This document shows, piece after piece, positions 9,141-18,065 of a stretch of DNA of 31,198 nt. The first letter of the stretch is position 1. Each line of letters starts with the position of its first letter. Source of the DNA: Phialocephala subalpina (Eukaryota; Ascomycota; Leotiomycetes; Helotiales; Mollisiaceae); assembly GCA_900073065.1 (NCBI GenBank), contig FJOG01000030.1:1-31198 (forward strand), read 5' to 3'. The notes beneath the pieces were generated by a model. That model did no database searches. It was not told where the DNA came from and saw only the letters and a list, made by a program, of their open reading frames with translations. Position numbers and translations under genes: made by a program.

Positions 9141-11045
9141 GATGAGTCGCCAGCCTCTTTTCTTCCCCCACATACTCCGGAGCTAAGATTACAACGAAGC
9201 AACACCATTTCTTGCTCTCCGCAACCGTGCGCCGATGATATGTATATCGGTTCTGAGATCGACAATCCCCAGGAGGAGGACCCCGAAGAGAACGACCTCG
9301 AGCAAAACGACAGCCATGAAGATAACCCCAAGGACACCGACCCTGGCCTTTTAATCGGCGGGATTGGGACTCTCATCCAGCCGGGCGATCAAGGGCAACA
9401 GGCAAAGGAGATGCATCAAAGACTGGTTTTGCTGCATAAAGCTTCCTTTTATTATGGGAGCGGGGGAGCCGGGTTGGAGGAGATTAGGAACAAGTTCGTC
9501 TCGGATGGATTTGTGCACGAATTGGTGTACAATATACATGTGGAAGAGAAATGGGCCAGAGAAAGAGCAGATATGGGAGATGGCTTCACGGCGATCGCCC
9601 ACATCTGTGGAGGCATACTGTCTAACATCCACGAGCTACTCTTCTCTAAGACCCTTCTCAAGCCGTTACCGCCGCCTGAATCCACCATATCCTTTGAAGC
9701 CGATGAGAAGAACACCAGAGCTCTGTTTCTAGCCAAGGACGCTTGCTTCTCTTGTCTCACACAACATGCGCAATCGAAGTCATGTCCGCCATTGCCGAAG
9801 CCATGTCCGCCACTGCCAAAGCCGGTCTATCCATCGCCCCGTCATTCATACAGTTACTACGACTTACTCTCCCTGCTTCCGTGGGAACATGGTTCTTCCT
9901 TGACTTCAGCTCAACCCACATACACAGTCTACTGTTGGCTGAGGCACCATCGTCGTCGGCCAGCAACTGATAGGGAGATAACGGATGCCATTCTGAGATA
10001 CTGTGAAACAGTCGGAAAGGACGAAAAGGGTGATGATCTTTTGTGTTTAAAGTCGGCAAATACAGCTTTCTCTGCCACTGCCAGAACCAAAGGGCAAAAC
10101 ACATCACCTCAGATTCCTCGAATCTCTTCCGCTACCAGAACCGAAGGGCAAGACACGTCACCTCAGGTTCCTACTGTCGCCAGAATCGAAAAGCAAGATA
10201 CACCTCGAACCTCTTCCGCCGCCAGAACCGAAGGGCAAAACACCGAGATGACTGTGCCTTCTGGGCTATCTCTTGTTCAAAGCTCAACAGAATCGATGCC
10301 AAATAGCATATCGCTTGCCGAGCAGTCAGTATCACTACAGATATCCGTGCCAACCCCAACACTACATTCACAAGACTTGATGCAACCTTCAACTTCAAAT
10401 TCATGTTTTCGTTCAACCAATCGGGCGGACACATACGTGGATTTGCCTCAAGCACATGGCGATTCTCCTGCTGCTGAGACAGTCAAACTTACCATCAAGC
10501 ACCCCAATCGTCCTGATACTACAATCGAGATTGAGAAAATGCATCAGATGGCTCAGTTATCGGAGGCGTACTTTAAGAAGATAGGCAGAGACAGCGGCTC
10601 TTTCGACTTTTTCTCTACATGTATTAAACCAGAAAGGACGATCGAGTCTTTAAACCTGCAGGATGGCGATATGCTATACGCGTTCGAGCAGACACATGAC
10701 GGTCTTTCCCCCGCACAGCGGAAGCCCAACAGCATCGTTGTCAGCATCAAAGACAATCTTGACAGAGAGACCGTCTTTACTATGCTGCCGAAGACCAAGA
10801 TGCAGTTGGCGATGAGACACTTTTGCCAACAATGGACAAAGAGTCGCTGGAACGTGGATTTCTACACCCCTAATGGCCAGAAAGTCTTGGGCGAGGATAC
10901 TCCAGAAGAACTTGGGATTAAGGATGGCGATACTGTGGAGGCCAGGATCAGAACTGCTTCAGTCACGACTACTTCGGTAACGCCTGCTCCTGACAAGACC
11001 CGAATCCCAAGAGGCCGGGTCTCGAGATCGAAAGTCATGAATTAA
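9141..11045 (+). CDS. Protein with C-terminal tandem SUMO-like domains; likely 3' part of the zinc-finger gene
   Basis: The frame is open from 9141, just after a TTTTCATCAG acceptor, to the stop at 11043-11045; the first ATG is 9240. Reading before that ATG (DESPASFLPPHTPELRLQRS) is coding-like, so the ATG is probably not the true start and this is an exon of the preceding gene. No donor fits perfectly: GTATAA at 9014 gives a frame-preserving 127-bp intron, while GTGACG near 9111 would give only 36 bp. Counting from 9240: an acidic segment (8-36), a conserved-looking helical region (about 55-180), Pro-rich PPLPKP repeats, degenerate ARTEGQNTSPQ repeats, then SUMO-like domain 1 (about 415-485, SEAYFKKIGRDSGSFDFF ... 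LNLQDGDMLYAF) and domain 2 (about 497-572, EDTPEELGIKDGDTVEARI). DTPxELGxxDGDxxEA is typical of Rad60-SLD/SUMO folds. The C-terminus is basic and lacks a Gly-Gly end, so these are fixed domains, not a conjugated modifier. Confidence 0.75.
   Translation, partial: DESPASFLPPHTPELRLQRSNTISCSPQPCADDMYIGSEIDNPQEEDPEENDLEQNDSHEDNPKDTDPGLLIGGIGTLIQPGDQGQQAKEMHQRLVLLHKASFYYGSGGAGLEEIRNKFVSDGFVHELVYNIHVEEKWARERADMGDGFTAIAHICGGILSNIHELLFSKTLLKPLPPPESTISFEADEKNTRALFLAKDACFSCLTQHAQSKSCPPLPKPCPPLPKPVYPSPRHSYSYYDLLSLLPWEHGSSLTSAQPTYTVYCWLRHHRRRPATDREITDAILRYCETVGKDEKGDDLLCLKSANTAFSATARTKGQNTSPQIPRISSATRTEGQDTSPQVPTVARIEKQDTPRTSSAARTEGQNTEMTVPSGLSLVQSSTESMPNSISLAEQSVSLQISVPTPTLHSQDLMQPSTSNSCFRSTNRADTYVDLPQAHGDSPAAETVKLTIKHPNRPDTTIEIEKMHQMAQLSEAYFKKIGRDSGSFDFFSTCIKPERTIESLNLQDGDMLYAFEQTHDGLSPAQRKPNSIVVSIKDNLDRETVFTMLPKTKMQLAMRHFCQQWTKSRWNVDFYTPNGQKVLGEDTPEELGIKDGDTVEARIRTASVTTTSVTPAPDKTRIPRGRVSRSKVMN
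10065..10245 (+). repeat. Degenerate in-frame repeats encoding ARTEGQNTSPQ-like units
   Basis: About four diverged units share CCAGAACCGAAGGGCAA and encode ARTKGQNTSPQ, TRTEGQDTSPQ, ARIEKQDTP and ARTEGQNTE, separated by short Ser/Pro/Arg linkers. All copies keep the frame. They form a disordered linker before the SUMO-like domains. Confidence 0.75.
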
Positions 11046-11095
11046 AAAGTCTTGGCACCATCGATCCTACATCTAAGCATCCGAGGACTTGGTCT

Positions 11096-11340
11096 ATGTG
11101 GAGGTTGGAAGCTGACTCTGGCGTTGATCATCAGGGTGAGGGTGAGGGTGATGTAGAAATGGAAGAAGGAGAAGGAAATGTTGAAGAGGGTGATAAGGAA
11201 GAGGATGAAGTGTGGAAGGGGAGAGTGAGGGGTCTGACGATGAGCCTCCACCGCCACCACCTCCAGCCCAGGAACCTAAACGTAGGGTGGGAATGCCGAG
11301 GAAGGCAAAAGGAAAGGGGAAGGCTAGAACTTAGGCACTT
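11096..11340 (+). pseudogene. Acidic-then-basic coding relic
   Basis: The first frame is strongly acidic (EGEGDVEMEEGEGNVEEGDK). About 90 bp from its end another frame becomes the coding-like one: SDDEPPPPPPPAQEPKRR followed by VGMPRKAKGKGKART and a TAG at about 11333-11335. The basic tail resembles a worn AT-hook. The switch of frame within a continuous acidic-to-basic theme suggests a frameshifted tail of a chromatin-type or retroelement protein. It lies 50 bp after the SUMO-like gene and is not obviously part of it. Confidence 0.4.
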
Positions 11341-11499
11341 AGCCTGAGTGCGGCGTTTTCTTCGAGCTTCGAGTCATTTCGCAAGTTAAAGTCTCTGCAT
11401 TCCATTAGATCTGGCCCCCAACTAAGGCCCAACCAATGAGGCAAGAAAATATGAAATACAAATGCTGCTTATTCTGCTTCCGTCACATCATTACTCTCA

Positions 11500-11893
11500 G
11501 TCCCCATCATCGTCAGTCTCCCCCTCGTCCTCATTGCTGCTTCACACTATATACTTGGCCCTTTCCCTGGCCCACCTCACTCGAGATTTAGGTCTGCGAC
11601 ACAACAAAGCTGTAGCAGCCCCTGTTTTCAAAGCGGCTTTGATCGAGGGCCAGCCGGTAAGTAGGTATCTCCTCCGTGACGCCGGAACATAGAATAGCTG
11701 CTCCCTCTGGCTCCAGTGCCTTATACTCAAATGGCGTCTTTTCCCAGCGCATCCAACTCTGCTTCCCATCCTCTCTCCTCAGCGCCCTCCAACACATTCT
11801 ACACTCTACTGACGTAGGGGTATATAGCACGCAGAAGGCGTCTGCGCTCCTCCTTCGATCGGGTTGTGACTCCTCGGACCATATCTACTAGTA
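11500..11893 (-). pseudogene. Broken minus-strand gene fragment, unrecognised
   Basis: Reading leftward from about 11893, one frame gives coding-like protein with a CxxC (ECRMCWRALRRE) and ends EIPTYRLALDQSRFENRG..SFVVSQT at 11588. A second frame (LTGWPSIKAALKTGAATALL ... RWARERAKYIV) then runs to a TGA at about 11542, after which the same frame continues SSNEDEGETDDDGD to a stop. An acidic tail right after a stop is suggestive of a premature TGA. No ATG begins the long frame. No family was recognised. Confidence 0.35.
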
Positions 11894-12005
11894 GTTAGCT
11901 ATGCCACCGGTAAGGAGTTCAACATACTGGGCGGTGGTTACCAGCTAGAAGCTATGTAGTTTGACGAGAGTGTTGGTTGATTAAGGTTGCAGGCAGCGAG
12001 AGATG

Positions 12006-12062
12006 GAGACAAGAGCTCTGGAATGATGTTGGAGAGACAAGACCTTTGGAATAATGCCAAAG
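12006..12062 (+). repeat. Imperfect 27-bp tandem repeat
   Basis: Two diverged copies start GAGACAAGA and continue with CTYTGGAATRATG-like sequence, at 12006 and 12033; weaker GAGA-rich sequence follows to about 12120. It is noncoding and lies between the relic at 11.5-11.9 kb and the end of the minus-strand gene. Confidence 0.5.
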
Positions 12063-12212
12063 AGAAAGTTCAGATGATGATAGAGAGAGAAAGCTCGGGA
12101 TTGACGGCAGAGAGATTGAAGATAGCTGATCGTTCGGAGTGGGTAGAATGGGAATTAGCTGAATGAAGGCTGGTAAAGGAACGCGGAGATTCTCGTCGGG
12201 AGAGTTTGTAAA

Positions 12213-13485
12213 TCATTGAATTGTACTACTCGCTGTCTCAATCCATCGCATCCGTGATCTCTGCTGGTTTCTGCTCCAGACTCGGAGCAGGCTTTTAGCA
12301 GGTTTGGCGGACTGATTCTTTAGTGCGATGTCGTCGCAATCATCACACTGCACGCTCTCAAGCCAATGAAAGCCGTCGCAAAAGTCTCCAATCTCCCCGA
12401 AAAGATACCCCGCGACTCCCTCGTTTCTCACAAGTTCGTCTCTCCTCAGCCTCGTCTTCAAACGGCGGAAATTCCAAAAGCGGGCCACGATGTGATAGAC
12501 CGCACGAAGTGTAGCCCATGGTCCATTCTGCCATTCCCTTGGGAGATAAGGACTCGAGAAGGAATAGCTCTGAGCTATCAGCTGCCTTCGCGTCGGCCTT
12601 CTCGGCTTCTCGAGGAGAGATGTTCTTGAAAACTCCGGAGCCTTGTGGATGGACCTCCCTTAAGTTGTCGATGATGGCATTGTTCAATCTGAGAACGACT
12701 TCGCTGATCAAAGCACTTCTCTTGGCAATCCTAGCGACGAGGCGGTAGACCTTCTTGCTGCATTTCAGTTCCAACAAGTCCTTGACCAAGGTCCTCCCTC
12801 GTGGCTTGGATCCGACGACTTTGAAAAGGGCTTGGACCGCGTTTCTGGTCTGATCGCGACTAGCTTTGACAGCCTGAGTCATCTCGATCAGTTCTTCGAA
12901 GTCAGAGCGGAAGATCTCGTTCGTGACTCCGAGCAAAGCGCTGCCAGTCGCGCCAAAATCCTCATATTGCGCATAATGAGGCTGATTCTAAAGAACTCAT
13001 CATACTGCTGGCGTGGAGTGAGCAGCTTTCGGACATGAGCTTCAATCTGCGAAATGCTGGAGAGGAGGATCGGAAAGCCAGCAGAGTCGGTGCCAACGGG
13101 AATCGTTACGTTTTGGGGCAGGGTGAAACCTTCCATGCCTTCGAGCTGGAGGCTCCATTCCGCAGTCGCAAGTCTCGAAACCGAGGCAGTACTGGTGGCT
13201 TTAGAACCTTGGGAAGCAGACAGACCTTCCTTAGGAGCGCGTCGCAGATTCGCCATGATGCTGTTTGTGAGGTCCTCAGTTTTTCTTGTCGGTAGTCGCG
13301 ACGCGTGAGGGGTGGACGCGCTGAAGCTCAAGAAATCGTTCTGGAGAGTCGCAGAAATGGCATCTACCAGGCTGGTCTTGCGTCATGACTTGAGCGCCTC
13401 GCGCTGTTATGCTGCTAAAAGGAGGGGAGGAGGGAGACTCGTGAATTGACGTGTCGGCTATCGGGGTATCCCGCTGTCGAGACAT
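12213..13485 (-). CDS. Three-exon gene of unknown function, helix-rich
   Basis: ATG at 13485 (MSRQRDTPIADTSIHESPSS). Exons: 13485-13390, 13340-13035, 12987 leftward, with introns 13341-13389 (49 bp) and 12988-13034 (47 bp), both GT-AG and both preserving frame. The second exon includes ANLRRAPKEGLSASQGSK and TIPVGTDSAGFPILLSSISQ. The third (NQPHYAQYEDFGATGSALLG, then NEIFRSDFEELIEMTQAVKA) is long and helical with many Lys/Arg/Leu (VVLRLNNAIIDNLREVHPQG). This frame stops at 12358, giving about 343 aa. From about 12520 down to 12213 another frame is equally coding-like (VAGYLFGEIGDFCDGFHWLE, ending RMRWIETASSTIQ), so the true C-terminus may lie there through an intron or frameshift I could not resolve. 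No domain was recognised. A TATA-like element lies at 13563-13570, about 80 bp upstream. Confidence 0.6.
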
Positions 13486-13837
13486 CTTTGAAGAGGGTTT
13501 CGAAGGTGAGCGCGTGAAGGATAAGGTCGACAACAAGCTCGAGGTTGCTCGAAAGATACCAGTATATAAACTCTGGGCAGGAAACACGCCCCTAAAGTCA
13601 AGACCTCCAAAACAGTTAAAAATCTTGCCCTCCAAATTCTCGCTGCCTCAACTTCGGCAGCGGGTTCGTCTTAAGCGATTGTGTAAAAATTGCTCCTGCA
13701 TTATATTGAGCAATTTTGCCCGGAGTTTCCACGAGCGGGCATCCGAGTGAACCCGACGTGATTCGGTGCCGCATGGCGATCATCACCCGTGATGAGCGAC
13801 CGTGATGAAGTCCTCAACTGGCTTGGGGCTTTCAAGG

Positions 13838-15150
13838 TCAGACGAGGGAAAGGAGGAACATGAAGAGAACTACCACAGCTACCGCGGCGATGCATGGGGC
13901 CGACAGGAGCTGAGGAGGCAAGATACCAGCATCAGATATCACAACCCAATTGTCTGAGCCATCGTAGAATTTCGCATTGCTTAAACCTCCAGTACGACTG
14001 CAAATAGTGTAAAATACTTGGTCAGAATGTTGCTGCAGACCTTCAACAACAACCCTCCCACTTGTCCGAGCCGTCGCAGTTTTCGCGCCTGCCTCACCAC
14101 CGATGACCTGCAAAGCAGCAATTTCTGCCGTGATAACGTTATCCATAGCCTCTTGGTCCAAGTCCCCTCCCGTGAAAAATTGGGAGCCACGTTGAAGCCG
14201 TCGAGCATGAAGTACTTGGTCAGAATATTGCTGCGAAGCTCATCGGAGTTGCGACGGGCTCGGTAAGGTCCATATAGGATGCATCTTAATACTGATGCTG
14301 AGATCCAAACTCCTGCGGTCGACTTTTGGTGTGGTGGTCGACAATGAGTAGAAACATCATGGTCGGCAGAACACATTCCTAGGACTAAGGGTAGTGCATG
14401 CTCATGAAGCATCACGGTATCATATTGACATCCACCGTATTCTATCATTGAGGATGTCTTCCAGTTCCACAAGGGAGTCAACACGATTATTGTTAGAGCT
14501 GTGGGTCGTGCGACTTTGCCCTTGAGTCTCGACTGACTTCATGACGCCAACGCATCCAGCAGCTTCAACGACCATGTGACTGGGCTGAAACTTGTGATCT
14601 TTCTGACGATGGTCTCAGTGGGGAAATCGATACCCGGGATCAGAGACAACTGACCCTTGGGACTGGAGACGGCATATTCAGTTGGGGCCTCTGACTTCCA
14701 TGCCGATAATGTAATGGACCGCCTCTCCACCAAGAGCCTCAACCCGCGAAACCACTCCCCATGAACTCGCCCTCAAAGCCCCCGGGGTCAACTGCCTCTA
14801 CCACCGCCACAGCCACCATTTCCGGCAGCCAGTTCAGTAGCAACATCCTCTTTAGCACAACTGCCAACTAGAGCAAAGTCGCCTCCGCTGAAGAATTGCG
14901 CAGTGTAGGACTCAAGAGGAGCAACGTTGCCGCCATACCCGCCATCTCCGTCGCCATCTCCGCCATCTCCAATGTATCTACCGCCACTAGCGCCAAGCTT
15001 CCTGGGATGAGAGATTGTTCCATTCAGCGATCTCTTTGATGAGACTTTGGTGTTGTTAATAGTCGTACGAGTACTCTTCAGTGTCAGTGTAACATCAACG
15101 AACTCGCGGGAGGGTTGGCGTGGCGTGGCGCAGCAGGATCTTTCTTGGGC
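13838..15150 (-). pseudogene. Degenerate minus-strand gene with repeated QFF-GGD unit
   Basis: Reading leftward, an open stretch from about 15150 to 14790 gives FVDVTLTLKSTRTTINNTKV, a Gly/Asp-rich run (GDGGDGDGDGGYGG) and YTAQFFSGGDFALVG, and ends at a TGA. After several broken frames, about 14260-13838 reads QFFTGGDLDQEAMDNVITAE, TARTSGRVVVEGLQQHSDQV, NWVVISDAGILPPQ and a hydrophobic C-terminal helix (AAVAVVVLFMFLLSLV). The Gly-rich composition and terminal hydrophobic segment would suit a secreted or surface protein, but no family is recognised. Multiple stops and frame changes show it is no longer intact. Its upstream end abuts the truncated integrase of the retroelement. Confidence 0.45.
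14015..14234 (+). repeat. Direct repeat, 22-bp core, 198 bp apart
   Basis: TACTTGGTCAGAATRTTGCTGC occurs at 14015-14036 and 14213-14234 with one mismatch. The spacing is 66 codons, and the encoded text on the minus strand (QQHSDQV / QQYSDQV) is in the same relative frame. It marks a tandem internal duplication inside the degenerate gene. Confidence 0.75.
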
Positions 15151-15179
15151 AGATCGATGTCAGCGGGGAATTGCGGGGT

Positions 15180-15475
15180 TGTGGAGTTGGAGAATCGACA
15201 ACTCGGACGGTGCATAAAATACTCAAGGAGCTTTTTGGTCAGTCTCCGAATTGCGAAGCCTGCTAACTCCTGTCTCATTCTCTCGAGACCGAAGTGATGC
15301 TTGTCGTGGGCTTCTGACAGGACGTCATGCAGTACCGTACTCGGAATGCAAAGGCGATTGGGGCCTTTGTGTGGGATATGGAATAGAAAACCATCCTGGG
15401 GCAAGAACGGGACACCCTCGACTTGGGAATCTAGGGGAATTTGCTTCTTCTCTTCCCAACCTAGGAGCTTGAGTG
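15180..15475 (-). pseudogene. Integrase H2C2 zinc module, truncated
   Basis: The frame reads EGYLKDRYFHKTLKLLGWEE near 15490-15430, then PQDGFLFHIPHKGPNRLCIP, SEAHDKHHFGLERMRQELAG and LLEYFMHRPSCRFSNSTTP. The paired histidines and the two-cysteine end of the HHCC finger are expected; here HDKHHFG is present but the first Cys of the C-x2-C is replaced by Arg (HRPSC, where HCPSC is usual). After CRFSNS the homology stops and unrelated sequence follows, so the catalytic core is absent. Confidence 0.8.
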
Positions 15476-15496
15476 TCTTGTGGAAGTATCGGTCCT

Positions 15497-16278
15497 TCAG
15501 ATAGCCTTCCGTGAACCGGGCTTGTATTCGGGGCCGATGATGATTTCCGACGCGAGATATAAGTCGTCAAGGGTATTGTCGTTGGACACATCTCTTGGTG
15601 AAATTGCCTCGAGTCTGCTCAGGGCGTCTGGTACAATGTTGGTCTTCCCGGGGATATGCCTCACCTCTAAGTTGAATTGCGAGAGGTAACTGGAGGCGAT
15701 TACGAGCCTCATGTTGGCCTTGGTTGCAGAATCTCGGGTTGCAGAGTGGCCTGTCAAGACTTGGACAGGGTGGTTATTGGATTGGATCATGACTCGGAGT
15801 CTTCTGCAAGTGTAGACGAGACAGGCTACTTCTTGCTGGGTTGGGTGATAGTGCTTTTCGGCTGGGGAGGTCAACTTGCTCAGAAAGAGCACTGGTTGTA
15901 TCGCCGAGGCTGAGAGGTTTGCGAGATTTGCTGGTAGTACATGGCCGTTCTTGAGGTGGAAGACTATGACGCCAAACCAACCTTAGAAGCATCAATCTTG
16001 AAGAATAGCCATTTCTCGGGGTCGTGGTGGACCAGTACTCGCTTGCTGGAGAGATAGCTTTGGATGCTATCCCAAGCTGCCTTCTCTTGCTCTGTTGGTT
16101 CCCAGCTTGTTCGAGCGCAGAAGTTCTTCCTCTTTGTTTTGGTGACTGCCCTTTGCTCTCTCCCACGTGCAAGCATCTGAGTCTTTCTCTGCTGCAGGGG
16201 TTCCGACAACTGAGCATAGAATGGTACATAGGGGCAGAGCCATCCGGTCATTCCCAGATAGGTTTCGAGGAGCTTCAA
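15497..16278 (-). pseudogene. Retrotransposon RNase H region, interrupted
   Basis: The first part (ETYLGMTGWLCPYVPFYAQL, ending WLFFKIDASKVGLAS) stops near 15966. KIDASK holds the first catalytic Asp of RNase H. Coding resumes in another frame at about 15892 with LFLSKLTSPAEKHYHPTQQE (with the active-site Glu), VQVLTGHSATRD (where DHSA is usual, so an Asp appears to be lost to Gly) and HIPGKTNIVPDALSRLEA, a very conserved gypsy motif. The sequence is therefore non-functional. Confidence 0.8.
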
Positions 16279-17111
16279 GGTGTCAGGGAATTGGAGTTAA
16301 TCGCCGCGACTCGCTCTTCGGTTGTTGACATTCCAAACCCGTCCACCCGGTGACCGAGGAGGTGGACTGAAGGGTAACCCAGGAATGACTTCACTGGAGA
16401 CAAGTGCAGGCGCATCTCCACGAACAGCTCGAATATCTGGCGCAGGTGATGAAGGTGTTTTTCCTTGGTTTTTGAAAAAACCACCATGTCGTCGATGAAA
16501 GCTCTAGCGAAATGATGGAAGGGTCGAAGCTTAGAGTCCATGACTCGCTGAGCGTGAGCGCCAGAATTCTTGAAGCTCATTAAGGCAACCTTGGAGCGCT
16601 CTAGACCTCGATGACTGATGACGGTGAATTTATCTCGGTGTTCTTCCTTGACCAAGAATTGGAAGAAAAACTTTGATCCATCGATCACTGTGATGAAGGC
16701 CATACCTCTCAAGGATTCGATGACCTCTTCCTGTCTCGGCATGGAGTAGGCGTCGAAGATTGCGTACTTGTTGATGGGCCTCATGTCGATGACAGGGCGA
16801 GAAGAGAGCTTGCTATTGATCATCTTCCAGACCACAAAGACTGGACATCCGAAGGGTGTTGGTCCGCGAGCCCATTCAAATTTATCCTTCTTATGTAGAG
16901 AGTCAAACAACTCGTCTACGACAACTTCGTCTTTAGCGCTTAATGGGTATCTGTTGCCGGCGATCTTGAAGTTCTGCCAACTTTCGACCAAAGGGACCGG
17001 CATATGCAACTCGGGGGGTAGGTCGATTGGTCCTCTCTCTGTCCAGACTATTGTGAACTCGGCTGCCAATGCCTTGAGTTGCTCTGCGAACTCTGGATCG
17101 GCTGCAAACAC
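16275..17111 (-). CDS. Ty3/gypsy reverse transcriptase domain (relic ORF)
   Basis: An open 278-codon frame covers most of the RT domain. Recognisable pieces are GPTPFGCPVFVVWKMINSKL, RPVIDMRPINKYAIFDAYSM, FITVIDGSKFFFQFLV (first catalytic Asp), SHRGLERSKVALMSFKNSGA and the active-site box RAFIDDMVVFSK at about 16475-16505 (FIDD in place of YIDD/YVDD), then SPVKSFLGYPSVHLLGHRVD. It ends in a frameshift exactly where the RNase H part should continue (EERVAAINS, then KLLETYLGMTGWL in another frame). It copies template RNA into DNA in intact elements; here it belongs to a dead copy. Confidence 0.9.
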   Translation of the reverse strand: MFAADPEFAEQLKALAAEFTIVWTERGPIDLPPELHMPVPLVESWQNFKIAGNRYPLSAKDEVVVDELFDSLHKKDKFEWARGPTPFGCPVFVVWKMINSKLSSRPVIDMRPINKYAIFDAYSMPRQEEVIESLRGMAFITVIDGSKFFFQFLVKEEHRDKFTVISHRGLERSKVALMSFKNSGAHAQRVMDSKLRPFHHFARAFIDDMVVFSKTKEKHLHHLRQIFELFVEMRLHLSPVKSFLGYPSVHLLGHRVDGFGMSTTEERVAAINSNSLTP

Positions 17112-17177
17112 ACGCCGTTCTCCAATATGATTTCGAGAACGTCGGTTGGCTTAGTGATGCCTATTGAAGGCGTCCAA

Positions 17178-17780
17178 TCATAGACTGGTGTCTGTCTCTG
17201 CGGGTGCAGCAGTTTCGTCCGAAGTCGTTCTGCTTTCCTCCGAAGTTTGCTCAACCAAGAAGCAACCATCCTCCTCGTATTCCTGATACATGCCGAGTCT
17301 GGCTTTTCGCTTGATAAGCAAGTCGGAAGGTCCTGAGTTTGTTACTGCCACAAAGTTTGCTTCATCTACAATAGCGTCGTGAGCGGCGCCATGTCGAGCG
17401 GAGAATATGAATTGACGGCCCCTAAGTAACGGGATGCACATGACGGGTACTGCAACGGTCTTTCTGGGTGGCACAACAACGTCTTTGGTAGCAGGAGCTT
17501 TTCTCTTGATGCGGGGGCCTTTTGTGAGAACTCGGATTAGCGTGACCAAGTCCTCGCAGGAGCCGATAGTAAATGCACAGTTCTTGTAGTCCAGCTTTCC
17601 TTGGTGCGGATGCAAGAACTCATTCCCCAAGAGAAGCTTGGGTCCGAGGTTCTTGGTCATCTAAGCACGAACCTTGACTTTGCCAACTACCGTCTTATCT
17701 CCAGCCTGGTATGTACATTGTAAACACGGTTCGTTCGTTGAGTTTCATCAGTCCGCCGACTCCTAAGACTATTATCGACT
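17178..17780 (-). pseudogene. Protease-linked region of the retroelement
   Basis: The open frame 17660-17178 reads TKNLGPKLLLGNEFLHPHQG, KLDYKNCAFTIGSCEDL and an acidic tail with many Glu/Thr. Upstream to about 17810 a different frame shows LVIDKSESIIVLGVGGLMKL and RTVFTMYIPG, broken by a stop. This is the usual position of the aspartic protease between gag and RT, but the D-S/T-G active site is not visible, so the catalytic part is lost or beyond recognition. Confidence 0.6.
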
Positions 17781-18065
17781 CGGACTTGTCGATGACGAGG
17801 TCGGGCGCGGATTGCACCCAAGCCTTATGGACCAAGGGACGAGAGCAACTACTAACTCTACCACGCGTCCCGGTAGCGCGAGTCCGGGTCTTGGGGCAGG
17901 CAAAGGAAGCAGAGAAGGTCTTGGTAGTGGCTTGTCGTCATTAGCTGTCTTATTTTGCTGGAACACTAAACCGAAAGGAAAGGGTCGCCGAAAGTTCATG
18001 CCAGGTTGGAGGCCTGAACTGCAGTCTGAATTGTCTTGGATCTTGGCGGAAGTTGGAATTGAAGT

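Noticed and set aside
9240..9242. ATG 9240 as an independent gene start
   Set aside because: Not excluded, but coding-like text precedes it in frame back to a splice acceptor at 9140, so I treat it as internal to a larger gene.
15774..16229. 151-codon minus-strand ORF overlapping the RNase H region
   Set aside because: It is an out-of-frame shadow; the retroelement motifs (KIDASK, LTSPAEKHYHPTQQE) lie in other frames.
16768..17130. 120-codon + strand ORF
   Set aside because: Antisense shadow of the reverse transcriptase reading frame with no features of its own.
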